A program made the translations under genes and the position numbers. Below, piece by piece: positions 37,421-50,323 of a stretch of DNA of 64,000 bases (its first letter is position 1; every line of letters starts with the position of its first letter). Where the stretch lies: NCBI GenBank assembly GCA_030063045.1, contig JAQSEB010000002.1, forward strand, positions 2,108,001 through 2,172,000, given 5' to 3'. The notes beneath the pieces were generated by a model, which had not been told where the DNA came from, made no database searches, and was given only the letters and a program-made list of their open reading frames with translations. Source of the stretch: Pratylenchus scribneri. Taxonomy: Eukaryota; Nematoda; Chromadorea; Rhabditida; Pratylenchidae.

Positions 37421-39141
37421 TTAATTTTTTCCCATTTTCTTTGGCGCATCAACATTTTGGAATCCAGTTTTTTTGACCACTTCCAATATTTTATGGCCAG
37501 CCTCTTTTGTAATGGCACTAATGTTCCGCAGGGCATCATCCGCTTGGCCTCCAAATTTTTCAACCAATTTGTCCTGATCCGCGATCAATTTCTCGATGAT
37601 TTTCTAAATTTTTAAAAATTTAATTCTCTGAAAATATTTTTATTAGTTAATTATATCACTTTTAAATTAAATCACTTAATGAAAATTATTATTTTCTTTC
37701 TTTTAAAAATTAAAATTTTTGAAAAAAAAATTCAGAATTCAGTTCTTAAAATTCGAATTTTTAAGATCAAAATAACTTGATAAATCCTAATCTATTTATA
37801 AATTAATTTCCATTTATTAAATTATAGATCAGAATTAAAATTGTTCACTTTTTCTCTAAAAACTTTTTGTCAAAAAATTTCAGTTCTTAAAAAACTCGAA
37901 TTTTTAAGATATCATCTCTAATTCTTATATCTTTATGAACTTTAAAAATTTTTTTGAAAATTATATATTACAAAATAATGTTATAAATAGAAATATATTC
38001 TCTTAATTAACAAAATTTATATTTTTTTCACCTCAACATTTTCGCCTCTTCGCTGGGCCCATTGTTCGATGGCTTGGATTTGCTCTTCAATTTTATCGCC
38101 GGCTTTCTGCACCAAATCACCTAATTCATCGAGGAAATCATCATCTTCGTCCTCATTTCTATTTTGCATTGTTTTATTTGTTGTAACTTTTCCTCCAACA
38201 ATAATTTTGTCCTTTGGAATTTGGTCATTATCTTTTGCCTTTTGATTGGCCTCTCTTTTGGAAATTGGTACATCCGATGAGTTCTAAAAATATATTCTTC
38301 AAAAGGAGACAATAAAATTGGACGTTATGATGGCAATGAAAAATAAAAATGAAATTTTTCACATTAAATTATTTTAAGTGATTTTTATAGATTAGAATTA
38401 ATGCATATTTTATAGATACCATAAATTCTCTTTTAATTCCTAACTCTTTAACAAATCCCCACTCTAAAAGACTATTAATTCCCACCCCAAATCTCTATCA
38501 GTTATTTATAAGTAGAAAATTCTTTTTTCGGATATTAAATTAATAAAATAAAAATTTTAAAAAGTAAATATAATTGCGCGATGGAGAAATATTTTCAAAA
38601 TTCTTCACTGCTTTTTTCCCAATCTTTTAGGGACATTAAAAATAATTCTCTAATCCCTACTCTAATAATTCCCCACCTTTTCGGAAGGTTAAAAAATAAT
38701 TCACCATGGGGTATTAAAAGAGAATTTACGGTAATTCTTTACCATCTCCTTTTGATGAATTGAATCATTTGCCAAAGAAATTCCCAATGAAGCGGCCGCA
38801 ATTTCGGGTGGTTCAACTTCAGCAGATTTCTAAAAAAAAGAATATTCAAACGATCAAATTGATTGAAATTTATTAATAGGGTTCATTTAAATTGATCAAA
38901 TATGAAAAAATAAAAGAGAAATTTTATCAGATAAAATTATTTTAAGTAATTTTAAGGATAAATAAGATGAAAAAATTTTTACCATCTGTGGTTGATGAAT
39001 TGGGTCATTCGTTAATGAAATGCCCAATGAAGCAGCTGCAATCTCCGGTGGTTCAGCTTCGACGGGATCTACATTGACGTCGAATTGGCCATTTGAAAGG
39101 GAAAATGTCAAGAGAAATAAAAGACATATTGAGAGAAACAT
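37421..39141 (-). CDS. Small secreted protein with a duplicated exon
   Basis: Four exons (39141-38983, 38829-38743, 38283-38032, 37603-37421), 226 residues, all junctions phase 0. Signal peptide MFLSICLLFLLTFSLSNG. Exon 1 after cleavage and exon 2 carry the same unit: VEAEPPEIAAASLGISLTND ... IHQPQM and VEPPEIAAASLGISLANDSI ... HQKEM. Each ends in ATG just before the donor, so an exon was duplicated. Exons 3 and 4 are charged and helical (DEDDDFLDELGDLV; EEQIQAIEQW), probably coiled coil. No named family. A MITE lies nine bases inside the donor of intron 2. The function is unknown; secretion is the only firm inference. Confidence 0.78.
38417..38733. mobile_element. MITE, second copy of the TACCGTAAAT family
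   Basis: Left end TACCATAAATTCTCTTTTAA and right end ATTAAAAGAGAATTTACGGT are near-perfect inverted repeats of about 20 bases over a 317-base element. The ends match the element at 6268-6426. It occupies intron 2 of the secreted-protein gene, nine bases from the splice donor. Confidence 0.72.
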
Positions 39142-40259
39142 TTTATGGCTAAATTAATGGCTTTGTTATGAATTTAGTAAAGATGAAAAGAAAAAAAATA
39201 ATTTTAAGAAAGTGTAAAAAATCATTCAATTTTATTTTGGAGGAAAATTGAGGGAGGATGAAGATTTGAACAAATCAACAATATTTTCGGTTCATATTTA
39301 ATATTTTTAAACTTTTTTGATCAGTCAATTTTTTATTCGATGTGCATCAAAGAGTTCTTCTTCACTCTAATCTTTTATTCCATCCATCATACTATTTTGC
39401 GTATTTTATCAAATTATATTAAATTAGGACTTGTTCAATTTTTTCAGTTCATTTTTTCACAATTTTCTTTTTCATTACATAAAAAGGCACTTGAAGAATG
39501 TGAAATAGTTTTACTTTATTGTCTTCAAAGGATGAATGCAATTAGCTCAAATCACAATAAATCTATGATAAGATTGTAAAATAATGAATAATGGTGAATT
39601 TTGTGAATCATTGGTTGTTAATGAAAATAAATTGGAAAAAATAATAAATATAAAATAAATATAAATACTACAGTAAATTATAATAAAATAACCTAAGGCA
39701 AAGCATAAAAATGGAAAATTAAAATGTTAATTATTGAAAATTATAATTTAATCTTTCATTGTCATATTTATTATAAATTAAGCATAATTAATCAGCAAAT
39801 ATCATAAAAATTCTTTACTCCATAAAAAATATTTTTATTCTCATAATATTCTCATTTCATACATTTATACCAAAATATAATATTCCTTTTTTTAAATATT
39901 AATATAAAACTCAAAAATTCTATCTGATGATACCTATTTAATTTTACAAACAAAATTACATCATTCTAACATCCCATTTTTCGACCGACCGTTTACATTG
40001 CCTTGCCCATTCGAATTAGCTGGACAGCAATTGATTCACCATTGATGATGATTCGATGAAATTGGAAAATTTCGAATTAAGCGAAAACACATTCACAAAT
40101 AAAATTAATTTTGTTGGGTAATTTGTTTTAAATTATTATTTGATTTTATTTGAAAAAAATTGTAATTTTACTTTTCAAATCATTCAGGAATATAATTTAT
40201 AATTTTATTCATTCATTTCTCCTACCAAACTATCCCTATCCCTATTCGTCAACAACAAT
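39142..40259. other. Intergenic, partly duplicated with 42460-42765
   Basis: No gene seen. The last 300 bases resemble the DNA upstream of the second Cys-rich paralog (shared TTTTTCGACC near 39980 and 42480), so the tandem duplication includes upstream DNA. Confidence 0.5.
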
Positions 40260-41038
40260 ATGTCTCCTATTCATTTTTCGCTTCTGCTCATTTTTGGTGT
40301 GCTTTTTGCGTACCAATATCAACCGGTGGTCGCTTCTTTCTGCGCTCTTTGGGTTGACCACAGTGGAATGCCGCAATTTGAAATGAAAGATTTTGGCCTG
40401 GCCAACTATGATTGCAAAAGTTTCTGCTATAATCGGCCTGGTGCCAGCGAAACTTTCTCGTGCACTTGGAGTTAGTTTTTTATTACTTCTATTTTTATGA
40501 AAATTCCATTTCCATCAATTCAAATATCCTTTTTTCCAAAACTACCATTGAATTGATTTCAGACCTGATTTAGGAGTGTTATTCCTGTTTAATATTCCCC
40601 CTTTCTTCAAATTAAATTAGTTCCATTTATTGATACCTATCAAATTAAAAATTGGATAAAAGATCTTTTTTCAAATGAACTTTATATTTCAATTTTAGTC
40701 TATCGTACTGAACGTTATACCTGTACAATGAAAGTTAATCCCGACGGTAACCATTTCTCTTTTCCGCCGCCAAGCGTTTGCCCTGATCCAAATGGAAACC
40801 CCTATGAGATTCGTGAAAAGCCCGACCCGCTGAAAACGGAACCCAAGCCTGCTAATGAGAATGAGGCCAATGGAATTGGTTCGACAAATCCAAATGTAGA
40901 AAAATTTGATCAAAAAATTTTTATTCCGTAAATTTTTAGGTGTTTTTCTTATGGATGATCATCGGTGGATCATTGGCCCTGATTTGGATGGTTTTGGCCG
41001 ATGGGGGACGTTTTGGAGGCGGTGGCGGTATTCTTTGA
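40260..41038 (+). CDS. Cys-rich single-pass membrane protein, copy 1
   Basis: Three exons (40260-40470, 40699-40895, 40940-41038), 168 residues, in phase. Signal peptide of about 25 residues, then a small ectodomain with six Cys, including C-ALW, DCKSFC, TFSCTW, YTC and SVCPDPNGNPYE. A short Pro/Glu/Lys linker follows, then a C-terminal membrane helix (VFFLWMIIGGSLALIWMVLA) and a Gly-rich cytosolic end. All six Cys and the motifs PGAxxTFSCTW and VCPDxNGNP are kept in the neighbour at 42766, which has the same intron phases and an equally long last exon. I recognise no named domain. A cell-surface or gland-secretory role is possible. Confidence 0.78.
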
Positions 41039-41140
41039 TGGAGATAGAGAGAAAGACAAAAAGAAATGAGGATAAAAGAAAAACGGATTTTATAAAATAA
41101 ATGATGAATATGAATGTAATAATTATCATCATTTCATTAT

Positions 41141-41772
41141 ATTAATATATAATCCGTTTTACATTTTTCGTTTAAAAACTTGGAACTTTTTTTAAAGGGT
41201 TTTTTTCGGTTTTGGGATTTGCACATCCTATAAGGGCAACCTTTCAACGCGCATTCAGGAAAACTATACGTTTTTTGATAGGGGTTCAAGGACGCGCAGA
41301 AACCGGTTTAAAAACCGGTTTGCCCAGGTAAAACTTTTTTCCATGAACCTCAATCGATTTGTAACCAAAAAAGCACAATCCCCAGAGTGTGGGCTACATT
41401 TTGATATAAAGGTTTGGGGGTCTACCATGAAGTCTAAGGGTCGATAAAATTGTTGATACGAGGTCAAGTCGGGTGCGCGAGTCAGAAATTCTTGAATAAC
41501 TTTTTTGTGGTTGGGATAGAAGTGCACGGTAAAGTTGTAGAGCTCGATGAGACGAATCCAATGGTATATTGCGCGAGTTGAAATACCAAACCGGTTTCGA
41601 GATATAAGCTTAAACCGGTTCAAAAAATTGAAAAATACAAGGCGAGCGGAGCGATCCGTCTAAATCATGAATAAAAATCCTACTGGGGGACCTTAAAGCG
41701 CCCCACGCTTTTTCCGACGCAGAAGTATTTAAACCAGGCGCGTTAGCGACTGGTTTGAGCAAATAAATGAAG
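41141..41772. mobile_element. Unclassified insertion in the 3' flank of copy 1
   Basis: The 3' flanks of the two Cys-rich paralogs align on both sides of this segment, but copy 2 lacks the 632 bases. CATTAT occurs at both edges (41135-41140 and 41773-41778), a possible 6-bp target duplication. The segment is GC-richer than its surroundings and contains AAACCGGTTT palindromes and GCGCGTTAGCGACTGG near its end. No terminal inverted repeats and no convincing protein were found, so the class is open. Confidence 0.65.
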
Positions 41773-42765
41773 CATTATCATTTGAATTTGTTATAGAAAA
41801 TCAACGAATGGTATTTGGAGAGAACAATCACATAATTTAGAAAATATTCAAAAAAACTAGCTCTGAATAGTGAATATACACAGCACTTTTATCATTTTAA
41901 ATCAGTTTAAATAAATAAGACAAATATTTTAAAAATATGGATTAGTTAACTTTGAGTTCATTTTCTTCACTATTTTCCATTGATAAATAAATGGTCACCA
42001 AAATTGTTCTGGAACTAATAATGAATAAGGTTAAATGGTAAACCATTTAATGTTAATGAAAATTAGTAGGTTATGGCACAAAATTTTTAGCTTGCAAGTC
42101 CTCATAAAATAAATTTTTAAAGGAAATGTAAATTGAGATATCACAGAAGAATAGATGGAAAAATTAATATAATTGGATCAACTCGATTTAAATTAATCTT
42201 TGATTATAATGATATTGAGCAATAATATCATGAATGGTTCCTTATAAAAAAATTCTGAAAATATTCGTAAAATAATCCCAAAATATTCGTAAAACAATCC
42301 CAAAATATTCTTAAAATAATTCCAATATATCCAAACCACTTTAAATTTTTTTTCTTTCTTCATTTAAAAAATGCAAAATTTGGAAATTTCCTCAAGGAAA
42401 ATCAACATAAAAGAATGAGAATCAATTTCGTAAATTCAAAAATATCATAAAATTACGTCATTCGAATAGCGGCTTCAATTTTTCGACCAACAATTTTCAT
42501 TACCCATCCACTGTTGATTCATTCACCATTTTCTATTAAATTGAAAAAAAAAATGAATTCGACTAAAACCAAATTGAAAAATAAAATTCATTTGGATGAG
42601 CAATTTCAAATTTTTCTGAAATATTTTTTACTCCCATAAAAAATAAATCGTCCGCCCTATTTCTTTCTTTTAAAAATATAATTTTTTTTATTTTCACAAT
42701 TATTTATAGAATATTATTTTCATTCATTCCATCAATATCATCTATTCAAATTCTGCTAACAAAAA
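41773..42765. other. Spacer between the Cys-rich paralogs
   Basis: AT-rich, no gene. The first part aligns with the 3' flank of copy 2 and the last 300 bases align with the upstream DNA of copy 1, as expected for a tandem segmental duplication. Confidence 0.5.
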
Positions 42766-43673
42766 ATGTCTTCCATTCATTTTTTGTTTGCATTCCTTTG
42801 TTTTCAACTAATTGCCTTCCAAGCTGCAGATGCTTCTCGTTGGTGTGTCATTTGGATGGAAAATGGAGAAGCGAAATTTGCCGTGCTTGATCCGATTCTC
42901 GATGGGCTGCCTCCTCAAAAATGCAAAAAATCGTGTGCTGGTCAACCTGGTGCTGGCCAAACATTCTCATGCACTTGGAGTTAGTTTTTATAATTGAAAT
43001 ATTTACTGATCCGTCATTTTCATCCAAATTCCAAATAAAATAAATAATTTTTTGAATTAAGAAAAAAAAACAAATAAATTAAATATTTATAATTAGAAAT
43101 AATCTATCATAAATTTGATTGAATGGCTAAAAAATTTAAATGAATAATTTTATTACTAATTTCAATTTTAGGCTCCGATAAAAACAGTTACACTTGTTCA
43201 TTGCAATTTGAATCTGACGACGGCGAAAATTTCTCTTTGACCGAAGGAAGCGTTTGCCCCGATTTGAATGGAAATCCTATTTCGGTCGGTAATAAAGAAG
43301 AAAAGCCGAAGCCGGACCCAAAACCACCAAAATCGGACCCGAAACCGGAACCACCAAAACCGGAGCCACCAAAACCGGAGCCACCAAAACCGGACCAGAA
43401 ACCGGAGCCATCAAAATCGGAACCGAAACCGGATCAACCAAAACCCACAGAGAAGACTGACCCAAAATCAGAGCCCAGGGATGAGGATAAGGCGGATGGA
43501 GTTGGTTCGGCAAATCCAAGTGTATGTTGTGGAAAAATTTGATTAAAACAAATTTCTTATGCCTTTCAATTTAGGTGATTTTCTTGTTGATGATCACCGG
43601 CGGATCACTGGCTCTGATGTGGATGGTTTTAGGTGATGGAGGTCATTTTACTGGTGGTGACGGCATTCATTGA
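42766..43673 (+). CDS. Cys-rich single-pass membrane protein, copy 2
   Basis: Three exons (42766-42979, 43172-43521, 43575-43673), 220 residues, in phase, with the same exon design as copy 1. Signal peptide ends near AADA; six conserved Cys (RWCVIW, KCKKSC, TFSCTW, YTC, SVCPDLNGNP). The linker is much longer than in copy 1: a repeat of KPEPP, KPDQ and KSEPK units of roughly 60 residues, probably an extended stalk. The C-terminal helix VIFLLMITGGSLALMWMVLG and Gly-rich end match copy 1. The ectodomain is thus conserved while the stalk length changed. Function unknown. Confidence 0.8.
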
Positions 43674-45737
43674 TATGGAGAAAGAGAGAAAGAATTCAAG
43701 ATGAAATGAGACATGGATTTTACAAATTAAAAATGATATATATATGATTTAATCATTATCATTTATCATCTTTCTTTTAGCATAATCATTTGAATTTATT
43801 ATATCGAAAATTGAAAGATCGAATGGTATTTTAATGAAAACATTCACATAATTTAAAAAATATTAGTTTTAGTAACTTTGAATATTTAAAAATGTTAATT
43901 CATTTTAATTTCCACTTGAATAACAATTTTTTCACAACTTTTTTTATAGTTTTTAATCATTGTTTGCATTTGGGGCACAAAGTTCATCAATTCCAATGAT
44001 TTTGTATTGTATTAATAATTAATCATAATTCATAATAATTCCCATGAAAAAGCCAAAAGTCGTTTTTTGTACAAAAAATGTTATGGGAAATATTTTTATT
44101 TTTATTATAATGGACTTTCATTAAAAAATATAAAATATTAACTGTAAATATATAATGTTAAACTTTTGACTTTTTGTGAAATAAACTTTCAATAAAGTTG
44201 GACTGACAATTTTAATTTCTTGAAAACAAAAATATAAACTAAACTTCAATGTTTTTTTTTGCCAAATAAATTTGTAAATTGTAAATCATGAAAGATTTTT
44301 ATCGAGAAAATAAAAATAAATTCCAGCTGCTATAACTACGACTTCTTCTTTTAAATTTTTAATATTTTTTTAGAGTCCAATATTTGTTATTTTTATTGAT
44401 ATTTTACTTTTTTTATATATTTTACATTTTTACTTTTTCAATAATATTTTTCCTTTTGCACTTTAGCTTCAATTTTTCAATAATAATTTTGGATTATTTT
44501 TTATTCACAAATATTACAGAGTACTAACTAAAGCAATTTTAATTATATACTTTGGGCATTTTTATATAGCTCATCATCAGGAAATCTTGTGGTTTTAATT
44601 TTAATCCAAAATTAGTTATTCAAATATATCAAATGTAAAATTAACAACAAAATTAATTTTTATTCTCATTAATGCGTTAAAAAAATATAATTTTCTCATA
44701 AAAATGTCATTTTTTGAGTCATAAAACTTTTTAATATTAAAAAAATTATTTATAACAAATAAACACAAAATCCTGATTCGTGGGAAAAACCATTCCATTC
44801 TTTATTCTTTTCTTCATATTTTCTCATTTTTAATTTGCATTTTTTCATTTTTTAACTATTTTCTATTGTTTGCAATTCATTTTTTTCATTCAACAATTGA
44901 ATTTTAAATATTTTGAATGGAAATTCTAATTTCTCATGTGCAATCAAAAATTTTTTCAAATTTCATTTGAAGAAAAATATTTTTAAATGATCAACAGCAA
45001 TTTAAAATATTTTTCTCAGATTTAATAAAACAATAAATTCGATGGCAAATCATTTTCCAATGTGATGTGAAACTAATTGTTTATGGCACCTGCCGGCTGC
45101 TGCGCTCTAAATTTGATTAATTATAAATTTTATTAGATTATTTTCTTTCATAAGAATTTGAATTTCCTTTTATTTCAATAAAAAATTTTTATTTAATTTA
45201 ATGCTTATTTAATGTACAGTAAAATGTTCGTGGAATGTTCTCTGTTCTCTCTGAGTTGGAATAATTTTACTAGGAATTCCTCTTATCAAAGATTTAATTT
45301 TTTTCTGTCCATTTTTGAACATAACTGAATTTAATTTTGCCTGCTGAATATTGTTCTTTTTATTTTATTATATTTTTTCGAACTTTTACTGTTAATTTTT
45401 ATTTAATTCATCGCTTAATGAATATAATTCAATTTTTAAATTAGGAGAAAATATTAATTTACCCACAAAATCATATTAATTTATTCACAAATTTTAATCT
45501 CGAAAATTGGCATTTTTAAGGTCATAAAACTGTGACTAAAGAAATGTTAGGTCACAATTATTAGTTTTAGATCTATATTTAAATATTTATTAGGAAAAAG
45601 CTGGTGCTTAATAGAATATATTTTAAAACTTGGATTTAAACCATTTTTAATTTCTAAAAAATTTTATATTTTTACATAAAAATTATTTAGCCAAATTAAA
45701 TAATATTATTCATTAATTAATTTTATTTATTTTATTG
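43674..45737. other. Intergenic, no gene seen
   Basis: Two kilobases of very AT-rich DNA. No exon chain, strong repeat or RNA gene was recognised. It separates the paralog pair from the receptor gene. Confidence 0.55.
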
Positions 45738-48181
45738 ATGTCTTCATCGGCCAATTTAATTCCTTCTTCCACAAACAATTCCATCAATTTAAATGTCAAC
45801 AATGCCCCTACTTTGGCCATGCCCATATCCATGCCCTTTTCATCCTCTACTTTTGTACCATTTCCTGATTATCTTCTTTATTTGCAATTGGCCCAAAATT
45901 GTGTGACTCTATTGGCTCATTTGATTACTGTATGTTGGAATTAATTATGATTCGGATTTTATATGGATAATTAATGAAAAATAAATATTTAAAATTAAGT
46001 TTAAATAATTTTTAAAATATTTTAAAAGCTATTCAAAATCCAATGGAATATTAAATATTGAAAAGAAATTCTCTCAATTTTTTCCTTTAATAATAATTTT
46101 TGTGCAGTTATTCACAATGAGTTCATTGTTATGGGCCACCCATTATGGACTGAAAATTGTTCGCATCAAGCATTTTTCCTATGGGCTTCACATTTTTTTC
46201 ATTGCCCACATTGCCTTTGCGGCATTGACAATTCCTTATCAAATTTATCGGATTTTTGCCTGGAGCCATGATGCCGTATACAACACATTCAATATGGATG
46301 TATGCAAATTATTTAATTAATTTTAAAATTAATTAAATAAAATCAACGTTTAGATTCTTTTCTGGCTTTCGGCCCCTGAATTGGTCTACTATGGGGCAAT
46401 TCCATCAGCCGTATTTCTGCTTACCGTGGAGCGGGCACTCACACTGAAATTTCCATTCATTTGGATCACAAAAAAATTCAATTTGATTGGCACAATTGCA
46501 TTCATTTGCATTGTTCTTTTTAATTTCGGCGCCCATTTGATTGAATTGCCGTTGAATTATAGCCTAGGTTAATATTAAATCATTTTCTCGAATTTTATTA
46601 ATTTTAATTTAAAAATAATTATTTTAAAAATTGGTCAAAATTATAATGGTTTTGATTTAGATTAGATCGTAAGTTTAATAGTTCTTTAGGCTCCTATAAA
46701 ATGTGTAACGTAGCAAAATTTGTCCATGTTAATCAATGCCACAATATCTAAGGGCCTTTCCTATTTGTCTTACTGTACCCATACTTTTTTTCCATAATCG
46801 CCCCGTGTCACCTTATCAATCAAATATTGCCTCAATCTGCCTTTTTTAAATCCATCATTTTTCCTCTCCTTATTATTTTTCCTTTCACATTATTTACCAT
46901 ATTTTCAAGCACAATTCGAACGGAGTACTCCGTATCTATTCTTAGGGCCATTTTAGGATTATAGAATTATGATGATTATACTTTACTGATTTTATGATGT
47001 GATTTTAAGGTATTCAAAATGAAACTGGACTTATTAGGTAATGAACAAATATCGAGAAAAATTTGTAAAAACAAAATAAAAATATATAAACTTAATAATC
47101 ATTATATTTTTTTTTCAGCACAAATTTGCCAAACGGCCAGTTGTACGACCGACAATAATCGTCTTTATTATCAAATGGGCTCGAAAATTGTGTTCAGTTG
47201 CGCCGATGTCCTCATCTCCATTTTATTCCTCTTTTTATTGCACGAAACTGGGGCAACCAAAAAATTGGTTTCAAATGGCATATGGTTAAAAGATTTCAAA
47301 TTTTTCCAGAACAATCGGGTCATTCTGTTCACATTGATCATTGAATTTGTGATTGGCGTGATCCCAACATTCTTGATGGTTGTGTTCAATAAAGTATGCT
47401 GGAATTTATGGAAAATTACTAAAAAATAATAATATATTGATAGGGAATGTATAATATTTCAATTTTAGTACCTGGACGATACTTTTTGACCATATTTTAA
47501 CAAGAATTTAGATAATTCAGGACAGGGGAATATCATTAGAAAACCCTAAATCTCTTCTTTAAAATAGCTTCATAATTTTAATGAAATCCATATTTATAAA
47601 GAATTTAAATGCTTTTTAGTAAATTAGGATACCCAAATTTTTGGAAGAAAGGCCAATTATTTCGCAAAATTATTTTGTTTTCAAAATATTTTTTGGCAAC
47701 TTTTTAGAGAATACTATGGCTTTTTAATTGGTATATTGCCTTCCAGATTTGGTTGTTTCTTAATAGAGTTATGAGTTATGTCAAAAAGAATGAGCCAGAT
47801 ACTGAAATATTGGTATTTTTAAAACATTCTCTTTCGAAAATATATGCCACTAAAAAAATAAATCCACTATTTTCCATACAGTTCACCAACATGTTCATTG
47901 GCGGTGTGCCGAATGGCGGGGAGAAGGGTGAATTGGTCATAATGCTGTGCGCATTGGATGGGGCCACATGTGGCATTTTGTATTCTTTTTTGTTGTTTCG
48001 TCGCCGAAACCACTCATCCACTGTTTCCGTTCTACATGCCCATCCAATGCCCATCATTCTCCACAATAATCAACATCACGACCATAATCAGCAACAAATT
48101 CAGCAATCGCCGACAAATGACATGGAAATGGGGACCATTTTGCAGAATCAAAACAACACAAATGGATGGATACAAAAATGA
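45738..48181 (+). CDS. Orphan seven-helix receptor (nematode serpentine type)
   Basis: Six exons (45738-45929, 46108-46299, 46354-46567, 47119-47267, 47310-47393, 47882-48181), 376 residues, all in phase. An extracellular Ser/Asn-rich N-terminus precedes about seven hydrophobic helices, including LFTMSSLLWATHYGLKIV, FIAHIAFAALTIPYQIY, VFLLTVERALTLKFPF (third helix with the Glu-Arg pair) and IIEFVIGVIPTFLMVVF. The cytosolic tail is His/Gln/Asn-rich. It looks like a nematode chemoreceptor-type GPCR, perhaps near the Sra/Srab group, but I cannot assign a subfamily. The introns of 551 and 488 bases hold nothing I recognise. Confidence 0.78.
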
Positions 48182-48748
48182 TGATACTAAGATTTTTTAA
48201 CATTATCTAGTTATTTGATATAATCTCATGAGTTGAAATTTTCTTTTTAAAAACTTTCGCTAATGAACTCATTTCTTAAAGTCATCAATTTTTCAAAATA
48301 TGTCAAAAAAAAATTCCCCTTTTTATTTTCTTTTTTATTCATTAAATTTAGACCATTTCAACACTCCAACTCCAACGTCCACATTTTTTTATAAAAATAA
48401 TTACGTCACTTAAATATATTTTTATTATTCATAGTGCGATCTTTTCATTGGCTTGAAAATTGAAGGCTATTAGCAAGGGTTAATCGTTTAATTTAATTCT
48501 GCTGCTGCTGCCAATTCATTTTCCCATTAAATCCAAATGTTAAAAGGATGAGCAATTTGACAGTTTCATCATCATCCATCAGCACAAAATCATTTTTAAA
48601 ATGTTAAAGCTTTTTACATTAAATAGGGAATATAAGCCTATAGCTAGAGGTTTAATTGTGATTATTTGATTTCATTTAAACGAACTGAATTGAACTTTTT
48701 AATTTTTAGACATTCACTGTATTGAAATTATTAAATTAAATTTACCAA
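48182..48748. other. Intergenic spacer
   Basis: AT-rich, with no gene or clear repeat. Likely contains the promoter of the small coiled-coil gene. Confidence 0.5.
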
Positions 48749-49157
48749 ATGAGCAACAAATCAACAGCAATTGCTGAGCAAAAGGCCTTGTTGGAATTGC
48801 AGCTTAGCTATGAAGGTATTCTAATTATTAGGAAGTCACTGTAAAAGATAAAATTATACAAAATAAAAGTTTTCACTTAAAATATAATGAAATTATCCAT
48901 TTAATTTTAAATCATATAAAATTCCGTCATTAATTCACATTAATTTAATAGAAAAGACGCTCCACCTTCGCAAAAAATATGATGATGACAAGAATCAAAA
49001 GCAATATGAACATGAAAAGAAGTTGCTGGCGTACCGAGAAGAATATTCTGCAAAGGAACACCGAAGGGCCATGGAGCTGGAAAAGGCGAAGATGCAGAAT
49101 CTTCAATTGGAAATTGAATTGGCCAAGCTGAAGCTGGGAGGAGGACTGAAACAATAA
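48749..49157 (+). CDS. Small coiled-coil protein
   Basis: Two exons (48749-48815, 48952-49157) joined in phase 1, 90 residues. No signal peptide. From about residue 8 to 82 the sequence is charged and helix-forming with regular Leu spacing (AEQKALLELQLSYE; EKAKMQNLQLEIELAKLKL), predicting one long coiled coil, then a Gly-Gly-Gly-Leu-Lys-Gln end. It is higher in GC than the flanks. No family recognised; a structural or adaptor peptide is likely. Confidence 0.65.
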
Positions 49158-50323
49158 GAAAGAATTGAATTGTGGGATTTTGAGATTTCCATTTCGGAAA
49201 AAAATATGTAATCCTTCATATCCATCTATTTATCTGTTTTTCCTCTGATATTTTACAAATAAATTTTCCTACTATGCCTTTGGCAATTTAATAATTTTTT
49301 TTTTGGAATATGGTATTGATGGCAATTCCTTCGTTTATGATTTATATAGAGAAATGGCATTTCGTTTCGATTTGGGCCAAATTGTCGGCCAAAAAGTGGC
49401 TGGCAAAAGGCAAACATCGGCTAATGATGAGTGGAACGTGGATTTTTTGGTTTGGGTGAATTCGGCGATGAGCAATGCTCAAACTTAAAAGTAACGGTTA
49501 AAACTGGATGAGCATTATATTTAATTCCCAAATCTTTAAATCATCAAGAAAGTAACATTAACCCAAAATGAGCCTTTTGACAAAAACTATTTTGAAAAAT
49601 ATTGCCATTTTTTTAATATTACACAGGTAAAAACTGGAAAACACAAGAAAAAGTAAACAACAATCCCGCGGTGAATTTTTATACCAACCTTCTCGTCTTT
49701 AGCCTCATCAAATCGATGGACCGTGTTCCCCCTCCCATCTTTCCCAAACCCCATTCTTATCAGACAAGAAAGTTGTCCTAAATTCGATGACATTTTGCTT
49801 TGTTTTTGTTTGGGTTTTGGCCATATTTTTTGATGACAACATTGCATTATTCAAAAACTAAAGGTTCAAAAAGTTAATTTTCACAAAATTCATTTTAAAA
49901 TAGCGAAATAGGGACTGGCATATATGCCTCAAAAAGTTAAAATCATACCAAATTATGCCGAAGCGAATAAATTCATAAACATGTTTGTTTCTTTTAGAAA
50001 ATATCCTAGCATTCTTAATGACCGATCTAAAAAAATTAAAACAATTTTTTTAGTCATTTTTTTGTGTCCCTTTTTATTATTTATCGGCAATCGGCATGTC
50101 TGGTTTCTATTTCTTTTTTCCAAGTCCGTGTTCCTAGAATTAGCAAACAATAAACTTGACTATTGTCCATTCAATGAATTATAAAAACGAAAAATAACAA
50201 TTTTTACGCGATTCAATTTATCGCTTAATTTATTCTGGAAAGTGGAAACTGGAAACCTAATTTATAGCAAAAAATTATCTCATCAAAAAAAAAGAATTTT
50301 ACATTTCATCAACCACTAAAAAA
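49158..50323. other. Intergenic, no supported gene
   Basis: Contains a short open plus-strand frame at 49303-49488 and a minus-strand frame near 49680-49790 with fair codon content, but neither has splice context or a recognisable product. Confidence 0.45.

Noticed and set aside
41264..41623. 119-codon minus-strand frame
   Set aside because: It lies within the insertion defined by paralog comparison, has no recognisable domain, and gains openness from the GC-richer composition.
49587..49847. 86-codon minus-strand frame as a gene
   Set aside because: A middle part has fair codons, but no splice partners and no recognisable product.
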